Below are positions 37,918 through 45,159 of a stretch of 64,000 nt of DNA, piece after piece. The notes beneath the pieces are model-generated. The model did not search any database and was not told the DNA's origin. It worked only from the letters and a program-made list of their open reading frames with translations. Source of the DNA: an uncultured Candidatus Saccharibacteria bacterium. GTDB lineage: Bacteria > Patescibacteriota > Saccharimonadia > Saccharimonadales > Saccharimonadaceae. Within the stretch, counting starts at the first letter, position 1. Each line of letters opens with the position of its first letter. Location: NCBI GenBank assembly GCA_947305705.1, contig CAMZEB010000001.1, forward strand, positions 124,001 to 188,000, written 5' to 3'. Made by a program: the position numbers and the translations under genes.

Positions 37918-39279
37918 ATGAGTAAAAAGTTTGATTATGATTTAGTCGTTATCGGCAGTGGTGATGCCGGTGGCGAAGCTGCGCTAATTGCAGCAAAATC
38001 TGGCCTCAAGGTTGCGCTAGTTGAGGCTGATAAATGGGGTGGCGCAAATCTAAACACAACAAACATTCCATATGGTGCTGCTCTAAATGCCGCCTTTACT
38101 TATAAACAGGCTATCGCGAGTGCGCGGTTTGGTATCTCAAGCGGCAACTTGCGCTATAACTACCCTACTCTTAATAACTGGCGAAAAGTTGCGACTAGAA
38201 ATTCTGGCGCAAACAGCAAAGAGATTTTTGACGATGCAAAGATAAATTGCATCCACGGCAGAGCACGTTTTGTTTCGAAGAACGAGATAGCGGTTGGCAG
38301 CAAAACAATTTCGGCAGCGAAATTCTTAATTGCGACTGGCGCAGTAACGGCTGATACGGGTATCAAAATTGCCGAGAACGTTAACTATTATTTGCCAGAA
38401 AATGCACTCGAAATTCCACGCGTGCCAAAGAGCGTATTTATCGTTGGTGCAGGTTCGACTGGGTGCGAATTGGCGCAGTATTATGCCACACTCGGAAGCG
38501 AAGTTGTAGTCGCAGAGATTGCTGGGCGTCTATTGCCTCGCGAAGATGAGGAAGTTGGGCAAGTACTCGACGAAGTATTCACGGCCGATGGAATCAAAGT
38601 TCTAACACAGTCGCGCGTTGTTGGTATTGAAAAAGACGGCACCGAAAAACGCGTTTTCTTTATGCGCGGTGGTCAAGAAAAATCGATTAAGATTAGCGAA
38701 GTAATTCTATGCACTGGCAGTGCGCCAAATATTGATTTAGGTCTAGATAATGCCGGCGTAAAATATACGCATAGTGGTATAACCGTCGATGAAACGATGC
38801 AGACAAGTGCAAAGAATATTTATGCAGCTGGTGATGTTACTGGTGGGTATAGCTCGCCAGAAAAAGCAATCGGCGATGCGCGAGTTGCAGTGGCGCATAT
38901 TATTAGGAAATCAAAGATTGTACGCGATTACACTGGGCTAATAAGGATTACAAACACCTGCCCTGAAGTGGCGCAGGTAGGAATTAGCGAAGATGATTGT
39001 ATTCGCCGCGATCGCAGAATCAAGAAAATTGTCGTGCCTCTACGTGCTGTCCAAAAAGCTAATATCTGCGACTATTACAACGGTTTCGTGAAACTAATCT
39101 TCGGGAGAACCGGAACGCTTATTGGTGGGACTGTAATGGCGCCAAACGCTGGAATTATCGCACAAGAGTTAGCCTATGCGGTTAAATATGAGATGACCGC
39201 GACGGAAATTACGAATGTTCCTCACGCTGCAAATGATTGGAGCGAATTGATTCGCACTGCGGCAGAACGCATCAAATAA
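37918..39279 (+). CDS. Disulfide-reductase-family flavoprotein lacking the redox cysteines
   Basis: 453 aa of the pyridine nucleotide-disulfide oxidoreductase family: FAD-binding IGSGDAGGEAAL, NAD-binding FIVGAGSTGCELAQYY, second FAD site NIYAAGDVTGG and the C-terminal dimerisation domain. The active-site CxxxxC of dihydrolipoamide and mercuric reductases is replaced: GGANLNTTNIP has Asn44 and Asn49 where the cysteines belong. It therefore cannot do disulfide chemistry and may be an NAD(P)H:quinone or oxygen reductase. It is the last gene of a three-gene operon. Confidence 0.8.
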   Translation: MSKKFDYDLVVIGSGDAGGEAALIAAKSGLKVALVEADKWGGANLNTTNIPYGAALNAAFTYKQAIASARFGISSGNLRYNYPTLNNWRKVATRNSGANSKEIFDDAKINCIHGRARFVSKNEIAVGSKTISAAKFLIATGAVTADTGIKIAENVNYYLPENALEIPRVPKSVFIVGAGSTGCELAQYYATLGSEVVVAEIAGRLLPREDEEVGQVLDEVFTADGIKVLTQSRVVGIEKDGTEKRVFFMRGGQEKSIKISEVILCTGSAPNIDLGLDNAGVKYTHSGITVDETMQTSAKNIYAAGDVTGGYSSPEKAIGDARVAVAHIIRKSKIVRDYTGLIRITNTCPEVAQVGISEDDCIRRDRRIKKIVVPLRAVQKANICDYYNGFVKLIFGRTGTLIGGTVMAPNAGIIAQELAYAVKYEMTATEITNVPHAANDWSELIRTAAERIK

Positions 39280-39299
39280 AAAAAGAGCCTCTTTGGCTC
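39278..39299 (-). terminator. Terminator after the initiator tRNA
   Basis: On the minus strand GAGCC-AAAGA-GGCTC is followed by T7. It overlaps the end of the flavoprotein gene. Confidence 0.7.
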
Positions 39300-39308
39300 G
39301 TATAAACT

Positions 39309-39385
39309 TGGTGGCGGGGGTTGGATTTGAACCAACGACCTTCTGGTTATGGGCCAGACGAGCTACCAGGCTGCTCTACCCCGCG
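39309..39385 (-). tRNA. Initiator tRNA-Met (CAU)
   Basis: Acceptor CGCGGGG/CCCCGCC with an unpaired C1-C72, the initiator hallmark. The D-arm has AGCCTGGTAGCT, the T-loop is TTCAAAT and CCA is encoded. The anticodon arm is TCTGG-CCCATAA-CCAGA. Two departures stand out: position 33 is C instead of the usual U, and one of the three conserved G-C pairs is T-A. Confidence 0.9.
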
Positions 39386-39405
39386 ATGATTTTACTATTC
39401 TACCC

Positions 39406-39825
39406 CTAACCGAACAAAAAGTCAAGCCACTCTTCGAAATTGCTACGCTTTTTGCTGGTTTGAGAATCTACGTCAGAATACTTTTTGGTGGCTTTTTCGG
39501 AATTGTCAGGAAGAATAACCATCGTCTCGCCTGGGAGCATTTTGTTCTGTTTTTTGCGTGCCATTATTTCCTGATATTCGTCAGTATTGTAATATTGCTG
39601 CTCAAGCTCCATCGTGTCGACTTCTATCTGGAGGCGAGCCGATTCAAGCTTGCGATCGCTCATTTTTTGCTCGAGTTCCCAGTTGCGCGTAGTAGCAGTA
39701 ATGGCGTTGTAGGTAAAAACTAGTCCGAGAATGACGGCCGCAGCGGTGGCAATATTATGAATGGTCAAAAAATCCTTCTTCGTGTAATAACGAAAACGAC
39801 GAAGCTGAGTTTTAACCTTATCCAT
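39406..39825 (-). CDS. FtsB/DivIC-like septum protein
   Basis: 139 aa bitopic protein with a basic N-terminus, one helix (about 20-42), a coiled coil (WELEQKMSDRKLESARLQIEV) and a polar tail, the layout of the DivIC/FtsB/FtsL group that links to FtsQ and FtsW/I at the division site. The start at 39825 has TATAAT 6 nt upstream. The sequence is too divergent to choose between FtsB and FtsL. Confidence 0.65.
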   Translation of the reverse strand: MDKVKTQLRRFRYYTKKDFLTIHNIATAAAVILGLVFTYNAITATTRNWELEQKMSDRKLESARLQIEVDTMELEQQYYNTDEYQEIMARKKQNKMLPGETMVILPDNSEKATKKYSDVDSQTSKKRSNFEEWLDFLFG

Positions 39826-39856
39826 AATGATATTATACCGCAAAGCACTTTTTATA

Positions 39857-39960
39857 GGGTATTCCTATGCGAGGCACGACGTCCGCTCGGCCCGTCGTTA
39901 CGGGCGAGCGCCGTCTCGTACTCAGCCGTAGCCTCCGTAAGTCCTCGCCTAGGAATGCCC
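39857..39960. repeat. GC-rich 104-bp inverted-repeat element
   Basis: Outer arms GGGTATTCCTATGCGAGG (39857-39874) and CCTCGCCTAGGAATGCCC (39943-39960) pair with one mismatch and one G-U. Inside lies a second strong hairpin, CGCTCGGCCCGT against ACGGGCGAGCG, and further partial pairing. It is much richer in GC than its surroundings and lies between a divergent gene and a tRNA promoter. It is not a terminator (no T tract). It may be a REP/MITE-like element or a structured RNA. Confidence 0.75.
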
Positions 39961-40000
39961 CGAGCATAGAAGGAGGTTTTGTGGTAGAATTATTAGGTAT

Positions 40001-40076
40001 GGGGGCATAGCTCAGTGGTTAGAGCAGTCGGCTCATAACCGATTGGTCCTTGGTTCAAGCCCAAGTGCCCCCACCA
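40001..40076 (+). tRNA. tRNA with CAU anticodon, probably Ile2 (lysidine)
   Basis: Acceptor GGGGGCA/TGCCCCC, anticodon loop CTCATAA on stem GTCGG/CCGAT, T-loop TTCAAGC and encoded CCA. The AGAGCAGxCGGCTCATAACCG stretch resembles bacterial tRNA-Ile2 more than elongator Met, so TilS modification of C34 is likely. TAGAAT at 39985-39990 is the -10 box. Confidence 0.85.
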
Positions 40077-40086
40077 GAACGTATTT

Positions 40087-40110
40087 AAATCGGCATTTTG
40101 GCCGATTTTT
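40087..40110 (+). terminator. Terminator of the CAU tRNA
   Basis: AAATCGGC/GCCGATTT hairpin followed by T residues. Confidence 0.8.
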
Positions 40111-40170
40111 GGTGGCAAATACATATTGCCAAGTGCCTTTTGCGTTATATATCAATAAAGCCGCTTACAG

Positions 40171-40197
40171 TAAAAAACCGCTTGATTGCGGTTTTTA
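40171..40197. terminator. Bidirectional terminator
   Basis: AAAAACCGC/GCGGTTTTT hairpin with a 6-nt loop, downstream of the minus-strand gene that ends at 40230. Confidence 0.8.
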
Positions 40198-40229
40198 CCT
40201 ATATTTTGTATCTTATTAATAATTAATTA

Positions 40230-40988
40230 TTAACGCCAGTTATCACTAACTTTTGCCGTTTCGCCAGTTTGCGGGTTCAACGAATATAAATCCGCCCCAA
40301 GTGATTGCGAAATTACAGTCCCATCATTAATAATACAATCCATATGAACAGGCAAAGGCAATAAACTATTCCAGTCAGCCTCGAGCTTCCAATAGCTATC
40401 GCTAGATTCCGTTGGGTCAAAAACAGTCACCTTGAAAGATTTGCAACTAGACTTCGGTCTAGCGTTTACCGTTCCCGCAGCAAGCGTTTCTGGTAATGAA
40501 GCTACTTTATCATTGGCAATTTTATCAAGAACAGTTTTCAAATCATATTTCTTAACTCCATCTTTTGAGCCAAGTTTTGTCATATCTATAAGGTACGCTT
40601 CAATCTCGCGACTATCCTTATTTGTGTCTAAATTAGCCGTCGCTAGATAATAACGTCTTTTAGTATATTCGTCACTACCGATCAAATATAGATTATCGGC
40701 TATAGCCGCATCATCCGTAACTGTTATCGTGCTTGCATTATTATTTATTTCAATTTTATCTGTTTTCAGCTCAGTAACCGTTCCATCTTTATTTTCGACC
40801 TGAACTTTCAAATTTGAAATTTGGCTATCTTTTTGTAAACTCTGCATAATACCATAAACACCGAATCCGACACCACAGATGGCTACAACACATGCAATCG
40901 CGGTTACGACTTTTAACCCTTTTCCACTTTTCTGTTTATTGCTTAAAGCAGGCGCTACTGGCGCTCCGACATTAGCATTTTGTTCCAT
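40230..40988 (-). CDS. Single-pass membrane protein of unknown function
   Basis: 252 aa. A cytoplasmic Asn/Ala/Lys-rich head of about 24 residues, one helix (about 27-48), a short coiled coil and an external domain with two Cys (SSCKSF, MDCIIND) that could form a disulfide. No family recognised. AAAGGT lies before the ATG. The promoter TATAAT lies about 45 nt upstream with the AAGCAT discriminator seen at other promoters here. Confidence 0.6.
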   Translation of the reverse strand: MEQNANVGAPVAPALSNKQKSGKGLKVVTAIACVVAICGVGFGVYGIMQSLQKDSQISNLKVQVENKDGTVTELKTDKIEINNNASTITVTDDAAIADNLYLIGSDEYTKRRYYLATANLDTNKDSREIEAYLIDMTKLGSKDGVKKYDLKTVLDKIANDKVASLPETLAAGTVNARPKSSCKSFKVTVFDPTESSDSYWKLEADWNSLLPLPVHMDCIINDGTVISQSLGADLYSLNPQTGETAKVSDNWR

Positions 40989-41107
40989 TTATTACCTTTC
41001 TAATATTACTTATGCTTCTATTATAGTATTTTTTTGGTTATCAATTGTCATTATTGTATCAGTGTACGGAGTAAATGAGTTTAATAATACCAGCAGATAT
41101 TTAAAAA

Positions 41108-41132
41108 CACCCTGGCGTATTAAGCCAGGGTG
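41108..41132 (-). terminator. Terminator of the 41.1-41.8 kb gene
   Basis: CACCCTGGC/GCCAGGGTG hairpin. On the minus strand it is followed by TTTTTAA. Confidence 0.85.
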
Positions 41133-41139
41133 CTGAGGA

Positions 41140-41763
41140 TTATCTGATGGAGCAGTTCTCGAGGTTAGAATCGAGCTCGACGACGTGCCAGTCGGAATTG
41201 ATAGAGCGAGAGATGGCGTACATCCGTCCATCTACGTGGATGAGCCAGCCTACATCGTGAATCGTATTAATCCCGCCCTCGTACTGGCTACCGTCCGGTA
41301 ACAGATAGAGGCCGTCAATACTAATAAATCTATACGGCTCAAACTGGGCTGATTCCGATCTGCCATCCAAGAAATCCATGATTGCTCTAACGCAATTAAT
41401 TTCCAATCGACGGCCATCATCGAACATCTCACCAAATGACCAATCTTTCACGATAGGCACCTGGTGGTTGGCGACGAGCATCTGAACCAAAGCTTGCTCC
41501 GTAATGCGAGACGTCAAATCTACTTTCGGCAGATCCTCCGCATTGGCGAAGACATAAAAAATGTCTTGATCGCAGTTCTCGAGATTGTAGAGAACTCTGA
41601 ACACGAATCCGCCAAGTGCAGGCACGCGCATTGCAATCATCGTCTCGAAGCAGGGGTTCGACACGTAAGGAAAAGATACCGGAACCGGCATCAACTCGTT
41701 GACATTCATCAACTTCTCAACAATGTCCTTATCTTCTACATCAATAAATACTTCCTTTACCAT
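41140..41763 (-). CDS. Soluble acidic protein of unknown function
   Basis: 207 aa without signal or membrane segments and without motifs I recognise. Composition (Asp/Glu/Val/Ile-rich) and the lack of repeats suggest a folded cytosolic protein. Strong AGGAGG upstream of the ATG and a leader of about 100 nt suggest regulated or high expression. It may belong to the same lineage-specific set as the unknown genes at 59.6 and 61.5 kb, which have similarly elaborate leaders. Confidence 0.6.
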   Translation of the reverse strand: MVKEVFIDVEDKDIVEKLMNVNELMPVPVSFPYVSNPCFETMIAMRVPALGGFVFRVLYNLENCDQDIFYVFANAEDLPKVDLTSRITEQALVQMLVANHQVPIVKDWSFGEMFDDGRRLEINCVRAIMDFLDGRSESAQFEPYRFISIDGLYLLPDGSQYEGGINTIHDVGWLIHVDGRMYAISRSINSDWHVVELDSNLENCSIR

Positions 41764-41878
41764 ACATTTTCCTCCTTATTATGCACAGTGTTGCTCGTAT
41801 CGAGAGCAGAAAAAGGACCCTCCTCGTTATCCTCTTTTAATGTACTAAAGCTTCTCAGAGCAAATTATGTATATTATA
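41764..41878 (-). promoter_or_regulatory. Promoter and long structured 5' leader
   Basis: TATAAT at 41873-41878 and about 100 nt of leader before the ATG. The leader contains a hairpin GCTCTCGATACGAGC (41793-41807), a purine-rich GAGGATAACGAGGAGGGTCC segment and AGGAGG at 41771-41776. This is long for a genome where most first genes look leaderless. Confidence 0.55.
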
Positions 41879-41910
41879 GCACACTTGGCAAGATTTGTCA
41901 ATATTACACA

Positions 41911-41989
41911 TTGACTTTGATGCCCCGTTATGTTATAATTAGATAATGTAGTATTGTTGTACTTGCACCTATACAGGAGGTTGTGGATG
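41911..41989 (+). promoter_or_regulatory. Promoter with AUG-UAG start-stop leader
   Basis: TTGACT (41911-41916), 17-nt spacer, TATAAT (41934-41939), 6 nt, then ATG TAG (41946-41951), then AGGAGG and the real ATG at 41987. The AUG-UAG sits exactly where leaderless genes here have their start codon. The same architecture recurs at 59574-59651. Confidence 0.75.
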
Positions 41990-42652
41990 AATAGTGTTAA
42001 TGATCTAAGCATTGAGATGCTCAATCTAACCGAGCAAAGCAGCGCGCTTCTATCAGAAATGCCGCTAGATGTCGTCGTGAAGCTAGTGAGACGCGGAGAT
42101 TTTCCGCCAATCAATAGCCGTGAGGTCATCGAGTGGGACAGAAAGTATCACTACCGGTCCAACGCTCAGCAGCTCGTAAATCTGAGGCGACTCGGCAAAG
42201 AAATGCGGTCTGAACTGACGCGGCTCGGTATGATTGACGAGGAGCGCTTTGAAACCAAGCGCATGAAGCAGTCAGCCGGAATAATTGCGATGAGAATATT
42301 TGCTACCGAAAATTGTAGCCGTTCGATATCATATTATTTCCGGAGCGAGGAGTTCACCCGGCGTCTAATCGGTAGGATAAGCAATGAGTCTTACGAAAAA
42401 TGGGAGGGTTTTTCGGAACAGACAATCGCAACCATAATTAGCATACTCGAGAGAGTGCTTAGCGGGGCGGAATTTCGCGTTCTTAGTATGAGGTTCGGTC
42501 TGGAAGACGGAATCTACAGAAGTCCGCAAGAAGTTATGACGCGATTTGGTTGGAAGACGGATAGCGGTGAGCGTTATCACGAGAAAAATGCAGCACCAAA
42601 ACTGTATAAAATTCGGGACAAAATCAAAATACTGACACAGATTAAATGCTAA
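41987..42652 (+). CDS. Sigma-region-4-like DNA-binding protein
   Basis: 221 aa from the ATG with AGGAGG upstream. The C-terminal part (LERVLSGAEFRVLSMRFGLE, then RSPQEVMTRFGW and KNAAPKLYKIRDKI) follows the pattern of sigma-70 region 4: L-x-x-x-E-x-x-V-L-x-x-R-F-G-L, then a helix-turn-helix. The N-terminal 140 residues are helical and basic but show no clear region 2. It may be a divergent sigma factor or a regulator that borrows region 4 to bind RNA polymerase or -35 elements. Confidence 0.6.
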   Translation: MNSVNDLSIEMLNLTEQSSALLSEMPLDVVVKLVRRGDFPPINSREVIEWDRKYHYRSNAQQLVNLRRLGKEMRSELTRLGMIDEERFETKRMKQSAGIIAMRIFATENCSRSISYYFRSEEFTRRLIGRISNESYEKWEGFSEQTIATIISILERVLSGAEFRVLSMRFGLEDGIYRSPQEVMTRFGWKTDSGERYHEKNAAPKLYKIRDKIKILTQIKC

Positions 42653-42661
42653 CCTCCAAAC

Positions 42662-42694
42662 AATACGCAGGGCCCATTCGTCCTGCGTATTTTT
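42662..42694 (+). terminator. Terminator after the sigma-4-like gene
   Basis: AATACGCAGG/CCTGCGTATT hairpin with a 10-nt loop and a T tract. Confidence 0.85.
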
Positions 42695-42723
42695 ATTGGC
42701 TTTATTCGTGTATTATAAAATTA

Positions 42724-43965
42724 ATGAGCATTGAAATAATTGTTAGACCAGATATAAAACTCGGCGTTTGGCAAGGGATGGGCGGTGCCATCACTGAAGC
42801 GGCGGCGTATAATTTTGCAAAGCTGAAGCCGGAACGAAAAAAGGCGCTAATCGAGGCTTACTATGGAAAAGACGGAATCGGCTACGACTGGGGGCGGATT
42901 AGCATCGGTAGCAACGATTTTTGTTTGGAGCCATTCGAATATACGAAACGGACGAGTCTGAAAGATTTTTCTATCGAGCACGACAGGAAGTGGCTGCTGC
43001 CGATGATGGAGATGATTTTGGCGAAAAAGGAGCTGAAGATTGTCGCGAGCCCGTGGTCGCCGCCGAGTTGTTTAAAATATACGCATATGACGCGATTTGG
43101 CGGCAATTTGAAACCGTGGCGCTATAAACGTTATGCACAATATATTCGTAAATGGCTAGATGCTTACGCCGACGAAGGAATAAAAGTGCGATATATAACG
43201 CCGCAAAACGAACCGCACGCGATTCAGAAATGGGAGTCGTGTATTTTCTCGTATCGCGGACAGCGGCGACTTGCGTATAAATGCTTGGCGGACGAGCTGG
43301 CAGATTTAGACACGCAGATTTTGCTCTGGGATCATAACAAAAAGAAGTTCGACCGAGTTGCCGAACGGCTGCTAAATGGCAAATATGTCACAAAATATGG
43401 GCGCGACGAAAAAGTTTGCGGGCTTTGCTATCACTGGTACAACGGCACACATCCAGACAAGATGTGGGAGGTGCGCGAAAAGTACCCAGATATTATGACG
43501 ATTAGCTCGGAGATGTGTTGCGGATGGTCGCCATATAATGCGAAAAATTGGGCGAACGCGGCGAACCCGTACTATTTCGAAATTTTCTCAGATATCAACT
43601 GCGGAGCGAGTGCTTGGATAGATTGGAATATGTTGCTAGGTTGGGATGGCGGACCAAGCTATTGCGGAAATTATTGCGCTAGCCCGGTAATTCTAAACGA
43701 GACAAGCGACGACTTTATTCTGACGCCGATTTACGACGCATTGAAAAAATTTAGCAAAATGTTCCCTGCCGGCAGCGAAGTGGTGCGCTGCGAAAACCCA
43801 TCAAAGGAAGTGGCGGCGGTCGCAAGAAAAACAAAGAAGGGTTACACGGTAGTGATCGCCAACACAAGCGACGAAGAGTGCGCGCAGGAAGTTACAATTA
43901 GACTCGGCAAGACAGAAAAACAATTATCCTTGGAACGATTAGAGATAGTTAGTATTGACATTTAA
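42724..43965 (+). CDS. GH30-family glycoside hydrolase
   Basis: 413 aa similar to glucosylceramidase-type GH30 enzymes. QGMGGAITEAAAYNF, VASPWSPPSCLKY, PQNEPHA (acid/base Glu) and ISSEMCCGW (nucleophile Glu) are in the right order, with a C-terminal beta domain. There is no signal peptide, unlike most family members, so it would act inside the cell or leave by another route. The start at 42724 follows TATTAT by 7 nt. The upstream in-frame ATG at 42646 lies inside the preceding gene. Confidence 0.85.
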   Translation: MSIEIIVRPDIKLGVWQGMGGAITEAAAYNFAKLKPERKKALIEAYYGKDGIGYDWGRISIGSNDFCLEPFEYTKRTSLKDFSIEHDRKWLLPMMEMILAKKELKIVASPWSPPSCLKYTHMTRFGGNLKPWRYKRYAQYIRKWLDAYADEGIKVRYITPQNEPHAIQKWESCIFSYRGQRRLAYKCLADELADLDTQILLWDHNKKKFDRVAERLLNGKYVTKYGRDEKVCGLCYHWYNGTHPDKMWEVREKYPDIMTISSEMCCGWSPYNAKNWANAANPYYFEIFSDINCGASAWIDWNMLLGWDGGPSYCGNYCASPVILNETSDDFILTPIYDALKKFSKMFPAGSEVVRCENPSKEVAAVARKTKKGYTVVIANTSDEECAQEVTIRLGKTEKQLSLERLEIVSIDI

Positions 43966-44010
43966 TAATATTTATATATAATCGATGCCAGAAAGGTCAA
44001 AAATAAAAAG

Positions 44011-44628
44011 ATGAAAAAGATTATTTTATCAGCTGGCGTGTTCTCTTTGCTGTTTGCTGGAGTATTACTATCTACATCAGTATCAGCGGTAGAGTCAAGC
44101 CAAACTAAAAACGTTTACGTAGGAGAATCATCTGATCCGATTTACTCGGCAGATATATTCTGGGGCGATTTCCAGTATAATTGGGATAATTATGCTTTTA
44201 AACCGGCATTCAGGTGCGATAAAAATGGCGAAAGTTATGCGGGCGGCCTCATGGGTGGCCTTTTCTCAGACTCAAACTGCGCCAATGAATATCAAGGCGA
44301 CGACTATACTGATGCTTATACTTGGCGCGGAATACCTTTTATAATAGTGGGGAGCGCATCCGTAAATGCGAGCGTTTCCTTTACACCTGATTCATCATAT
44401 TCTTGGGTGACAGGAAAATTTTACAGCAATTACAATATCAATACACAGACTCGTACTTTGTCCTTTTCTGATTTAATTACTAACGGTCAAGTTCCTCGAC
44501 AGCTAGTCGGTGAGTTATGGGCTTTTCTTGATCTCGAAGTAACCAATGCAGCAGAACATTCAGGAAGTGTTGCTAGCGGCGATAAAATCGGTACAATCAC
44601 ACTAACCCTTACACCTAACACTAATTAA
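44011..44628 (+). CDS. Secreted protein of unknown function
   Basis: 205 aa with a clear signal peptide (MKKIILSAGVFSLLFAGVLL, cleavage after VSA), then a beta-rich domain with two Cys and many Tyr/Ser/Asn. The C-terminus SGDKIGTITLTLTP resembles the end of a WxL- or pilus-type beta sandwich but is not diagnostic. AAAGGTCAAAAATAAAAAG precedes the ATG, nearly the same as upstream of the surface protein at 51656. It is followed after 1 nt by a membrane-anchored partner. Confidence 0.65.
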   Translation: MKKIILSAGVFSLLFAGVLLSTSVSAVESSQTKNVYVGESSDPIYSADIFWGDFQYNWDNYAFKPAFRCDKNGESYAGGLMGGLFSDSNCANEYQGDDYTDAYTWRGIPFIIVGSASVNASVSFTPDSSYSWVTGKFYSNYNINTQTRTLSFSDLITNGQVPRQLVGELWAFLDLEVTNAAEHSGSVASGDKIGTITLTLTPNTN

Positions 44629-44629
44629 T

Positions 44630-45145
44630 ATGCAAAACAACAAAGCGGTAAAGCTTATAGTAATTTTCTTTGTCACAGCCTTTTCTGCTACCGTGTTAGC
44701 AATGGCAGGTGCATTTCTATACGAAAAAATTACTGGTAATGGCAACTCAAATAAGCCAGCCGAATCTAGCGCCGGCAGCCAGAACAAAAGCGAGCCAAGC
44801 CCTAATTACACTAACGACGGCAGCAGTACAGCCTCAATCGAATATTCAGGTAACGCAACCGTTAACACTACGGAAAACATTGTCAGTTTTCACTTCAAAA
44901 ATCCAAGCAAATCAAAAAAGAGTATTTCGCTGAAAATTGTCGCCATCGTAAATGGAGAGGAAATAGTTATCGGCAAGAAAGATAGACTAGCGCCTGGCGA
45001 TTTAGTTAAAGAGTTGCCTTATCAGCCAGAAAAAGAGATAGAAAAAGGCAACTATGACGGCAAATACGTTCTCCATTTCTACAATGAGGCCGGCGAAGAA
45101 GAAATAGTTAATTCGGAAGTGCTGATTAATATCCGGGTTAATTAA
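44630..45145 (+). CDS. Membrane-anchored small surface protein
   Basis: 171 aa. One N-terminal helix (about 8-30), an Asn/Ser-rich linker and a beta-sandwich-like domain (IEYSGNATVN, VSFHFKNPSKSKKSISLKIV, YVLHFYNEAGEEE). It may present or anchor the secreted protein encoded 1 nt upstream (inference). No family recognised. Confidence 0.6.
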   Translation: MQNNKAVKLIVIFFVTAFSATVLAMAGAFLYEKITGNGNSNKPAESSAGSQNKSEPSPNYTNDGSSTASIEYSGNATVNTTENIVSFHFKNPSKSKKSISLKIVAIVNGEEIVIGKKDRLAPGDLVKELPYQPEKEIEKGNYDGKYVLHFYNEAGEEEIVNSEVLINIRVN

Positions 45146-45159
45146 TCGTCTGTTTAGTA

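Noticed and set aside
43985-44014. Short uORF (MPERSKIKR) overlapping the start at 44011
   Set aside because: Its ATG lies only 2 nt after the -10 box, so it is probably not inside the transcript.
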